A stretch of DNA of 64,000 bases from Climacium dendroides (lineage: Eukaryota > Streptophyta > Bryopsida > Hypnales > Climaciaceae), in NCBI GenBank assembly GCA_950106755.1, contig OX467082.1:4960001-5024000 (forward strand), read 5' to 3'. A program made the translations under genes and the position numbers. Shown piece by piece: positions 61,030 through 64,000 of the stretch. Under the pieces are notes generated by a model. It did no database searches and was not told the DNA's origin. It saw nothing but the letters and a program-made list of their open reading frames with translations. The stretch's first letter is position 1; every line of letters begins with the position of its first letter.

Positions 61030-62480
61030 AAAGTGGAAAAACAAACAACAATAATTCAATTTGATGTAGTTTTCATGTGAATCCTCTTTCTTATACAGAT
61101 GATTTACATCTCCACGAGAAGGCGTCACCTTGAAGCTACTTGTATAACATAAAAATGTGTATTTCTATACTATATACGTATATACAACATGACAATATTC
61201 TACTAGCAAAAAAAATATACAAAGTGCCACCATCTTTTAAAAAAATTATCGAACATTTTATACAATAATACAATGGTAATTCACAATAATAGCCACCTAT
61301 ATCAAAAACCATGTGAGATTTATAGTCTTGGACAAAGGAAAGCAACACTTTCATAGATCTTTGCAATTCCAAGATTTATTTCTATCAAAGTAAGAAGGAG
61401 AACTATTGCTTTGTATAGTCACAACAAGCTTATTACAAATGAATCATTTGCTGTTGAGATAAATAAAAGATGACAAAGATGTTGCAATAAGATTGACCCT
61501 TCAAGATAAAAGAAAGGCAAAGCAAGATGAATCACATAAGAAGAAGTAGGGGGGGAAAAAACAAATTGTCAAAAAATGGATTTAAAAAAATGAAAAGAAA
61601 CGATGATTGAAGAACATGTAACTTGCAAGTCCACACACAAGTATGACAATAATTAGTTTGATATGAAGAATACTAAATGTTGAACTTACCTTGGCTACTT
61701 GCATGTGATCCCCCATGTGTAAGTTTCTTGGGAGATAAAACTAGTTAATTGGCTACTTCAATGCTTGGTTTAAATTGACTTAGTTCTTTGCTCTGGTAAA
61801 GATTATTGGACTAAATGATCAAGATGTCAAGTTATATTCATAACGGTTGGTAGGTTCTAGCATTAATAGTTTGTCTTTGAAATTGTTCTTTTTTCAATTA
61901 GGGTTCAAATTTAGGGATTAAGTTAAGGTTCAAACTTAGAGCTTAAGATTAGGATTTAATAATAATTAGGGTTTTGAAACTTAACTAAGGTTATATTAGG
62001 AATAAAATTGGCATTTAAACTATTTATTAGGGTTTAATTGGAATTAATTCATCACAAAATACTACAAACCTGAAATATATGAGATCCTTTTCACTAATTG
62101 AACAATAAGAAAGGTACCATCATGAAAAATAGGCCTAACAACAATCTTTGATATGGGGTGATATCCAACTCCACTTGTAAAGTAAATTTAGTTTTGTACC
62201 AAACACAATATCAAATGTTTTGAATAGAATTCTTGAACAAATATTGATAAATTGAAAGTTAAGTGAACTAGAGTAAATAAATGTCAAGTATCTTTCAAAT
62301 TACATTTATCATATTCAAAAAAGGGTTTCAAGTTGCTTCTGCCCACAACATAGTGTGAATCATTTATAGAACTAAGAGTTTGCTTTACAAAATTTCAAAA
62401 AAGTACATGATGATAACATTGTTGGCCATATGTTCGCATCACAAATATAATCATGGATAGCTTCATTGACCCGGTCAATC
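61030..62480. other. AT-rich stretch without recognised features
   Basis: Low-complexity AT-rich DNA. TTAGGGTT-like motifs cluster at about 61905-62035 (several TTAGGGTTT or TTAGGGATT forms) without forming a true tandem array. No gene is seen. Confidence 0.45.
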
Positions 62481-62499
62481 TCTTTTAAAGTTCAACTTT

Positions 62500-62886
<387 letters not shown>

Positions 62887-62904
<18 letters not shown>

Positions 62905-63111
62905 TAAGCATACAAAACATTAGAGGCACCAATTGACCATGATGTTGGTGCTACATAAATTAATATTGCTTAATGGATTGAAATTTATTTTTTTGCAACT
63001 GATTGTGAACTTAAAACAACATGATTGTAATATTTCAAAAGATGCAGGTTTCTAGATTGTTTAAAAGAAAGGCTCAAAGTTCACTTGCATGGTGAATGGA
63101 ACCTCTATCTT
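62887..63111. mobile_element. MITE-like repeat next to the OPR pseudogene
   Basis: Ends AAGGTAGAGACTCTCCATTA and GGTGAATGGAACCTCTATCT plus T are imperfect inverted repeats. Same family as the copy in UGT intron 3 (49159-49320). No coding capacity. Confidence 0.6.
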
Positions 63112-63811
63112 AGTATACATTGATGAATGGAGACTTTCTATTACATTGTGGAATGAAAGGCATTGTGGAATTAGGACTTAGGAGATGCTTACAAGTGTGC
63201 AAGATGCGGCCAACGTACTAGATTTGACAGAAGAAGGTACCCTTGTCGTAGATGGCTTTCACTATGGACTACTAAGCTCAATTCTTCAACTTGCAACAAA
63301 ATGTCATAAGCCTCACAATTGCTTTCCAAAATATTCACTAGGCTTTACGTCAATCACAAAAAGAATGCATTGAAAGAGAAATCACAAGTCCCCAAACAAC
63401 ATAACAGTCAAATTCATAAATGAAATCAACTACCTTAGAATGCCAACCTAAACCTAAGCAAAGCCTATTTGCTTCACCACTTTGGAAATCCTATTTGCAC
63501 AGTCAAAAGAGCTCTTCATCTACAATGGAAAGTGCATTCATCCAATAACCTTTGGGAATATAATAATTGAACACAAGATTTGGGGTTCATTAGTGGAATT
63601 CAATTTTATCCCATCGTTTAGGCACTGCACATTGTGTGGTAAAGGGCTATAAGCGTTATTTTACTAATTTTTTAGCTTGTTACTTTTAAATTCAAGAAAA
63701 TTTTGCAAAAAAACCCTTTTTTGCATATTTTTTGAAAAGGAATTTTAACATGGCATTTGATAATCATGCCAAGTTTTAGAGCTTACAGGTTCCTACAACA
63801 TTGTGAAAAAG

Positions 63812-63973
63812 CACTACTAGAAAATTCAGATTTTTTGTTGATTTGGACATGTTGATCATCAACACTTTTTTGTTGATTTTTGTCCAAATCAATAGATTTC
63901 TATGCAAATCAACAGAAAAGCGTTGATCATCAACACGTCCAAATCAATAAAAAATCTGAATTTTCTAGTAGTG
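63812..63973. mobile_element. CACTA-type foldback MITE, 162 bp
   Basis: Begins CACTACTAGAAAATTCAGAT and ends with its complement, flanked by the 3-bp duplication AAG (63809-63811 and 63974-63976). Arms carry GTTGATTTGGACATGTTGAT and its complement with few mismatches. Shares its terminal CACTACTAGAAAATT with the MITE at 14637-14786. Confidence 0.92.
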
Positions 63974-64000
63974 AAGGATTTGAATTTTACCTATGTGGTC

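Overview
This window is nuclear DNA of a green plant. It holds spliced genes with GT-AG introns, two nuclear-encoded photosystem subunits with plastid transit peptides, a plant-type cytochrome P450, a UDP-glycosyltransferase with the plant PSPG box, and long AT-rich repeat-filled intergenic DNA. A seedless land plant or another streptophyte seems more likely than a flowering plant, because methionine-salvage enzymes that are separate in the angiosperms I know are fused here and the transposon mix is unusual. That placement is inference; the species cannot be named from sequence alone.

Layout. 1-1.9 kb: 5' part of a clan-71 P450 (-), running off the left edge. 1.9-10.4 kb: unassigned DNA, then AT-rich dispersed repeats. 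10.45-13.2 kb: a pogo-like transposon with a nearly intact transposase. 13.2-22.3 kb: AT-rich repeats with several MITEs. 22.3-27.7 kb: an 11-exon gene (+) for a predicted 817-residue fusion of methylthioribose-1-phosphate isomerase (MtnA) and methylthioribose kinase (MtnK), two consecutive steps of methionine salvage. 28.8 kb: a Stowaway-type MITE. 30.6-31.3 kb: PsaL of photosystem I (+). 33.5-34.3 kb: PsbR of photosystem II (-), convergent with PsaL. 34.7-40.7 kb: AT-rich DNA without recognisable genes. 40.7-47.7 kb: a transposon cluster with a non-autonomous CACTA element, a piggyBac relic carrying CACTA-type MITEs, and two Tc1-like elements that abut at one shared TA. 48.8-51.4 kb: a four-exon UDP-glycosyltransferase (-). 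51.6-64 kb: repeats, a second piggyBac relic, a hAT relic, a ~178-bp tandem array, an old-yellow-enzyme (OPR-like) pseudogene and more MITEs.

Five genes are convincing: P450, MtnA-MtnK, PsaL, PsbR and UGT. They look like independent housekeeping or specialised-metabolism genes separated by transposons, not a pathway cluster. The most distinctive points are the MtnA-MtnK fusion, whose junction lies inside a single open exon, and a transposon landscape made of cut-and-paste elements (Tc1 DD34E, pogo, piggyBac, hAT, CACTA, Mutator-like, Stowaway) with no retroelement coding sequence that I could recognise. Exon boundaries were assigned by eye from splice signals, reading-frame continuity and family resemblance, and may be off by a few bases.
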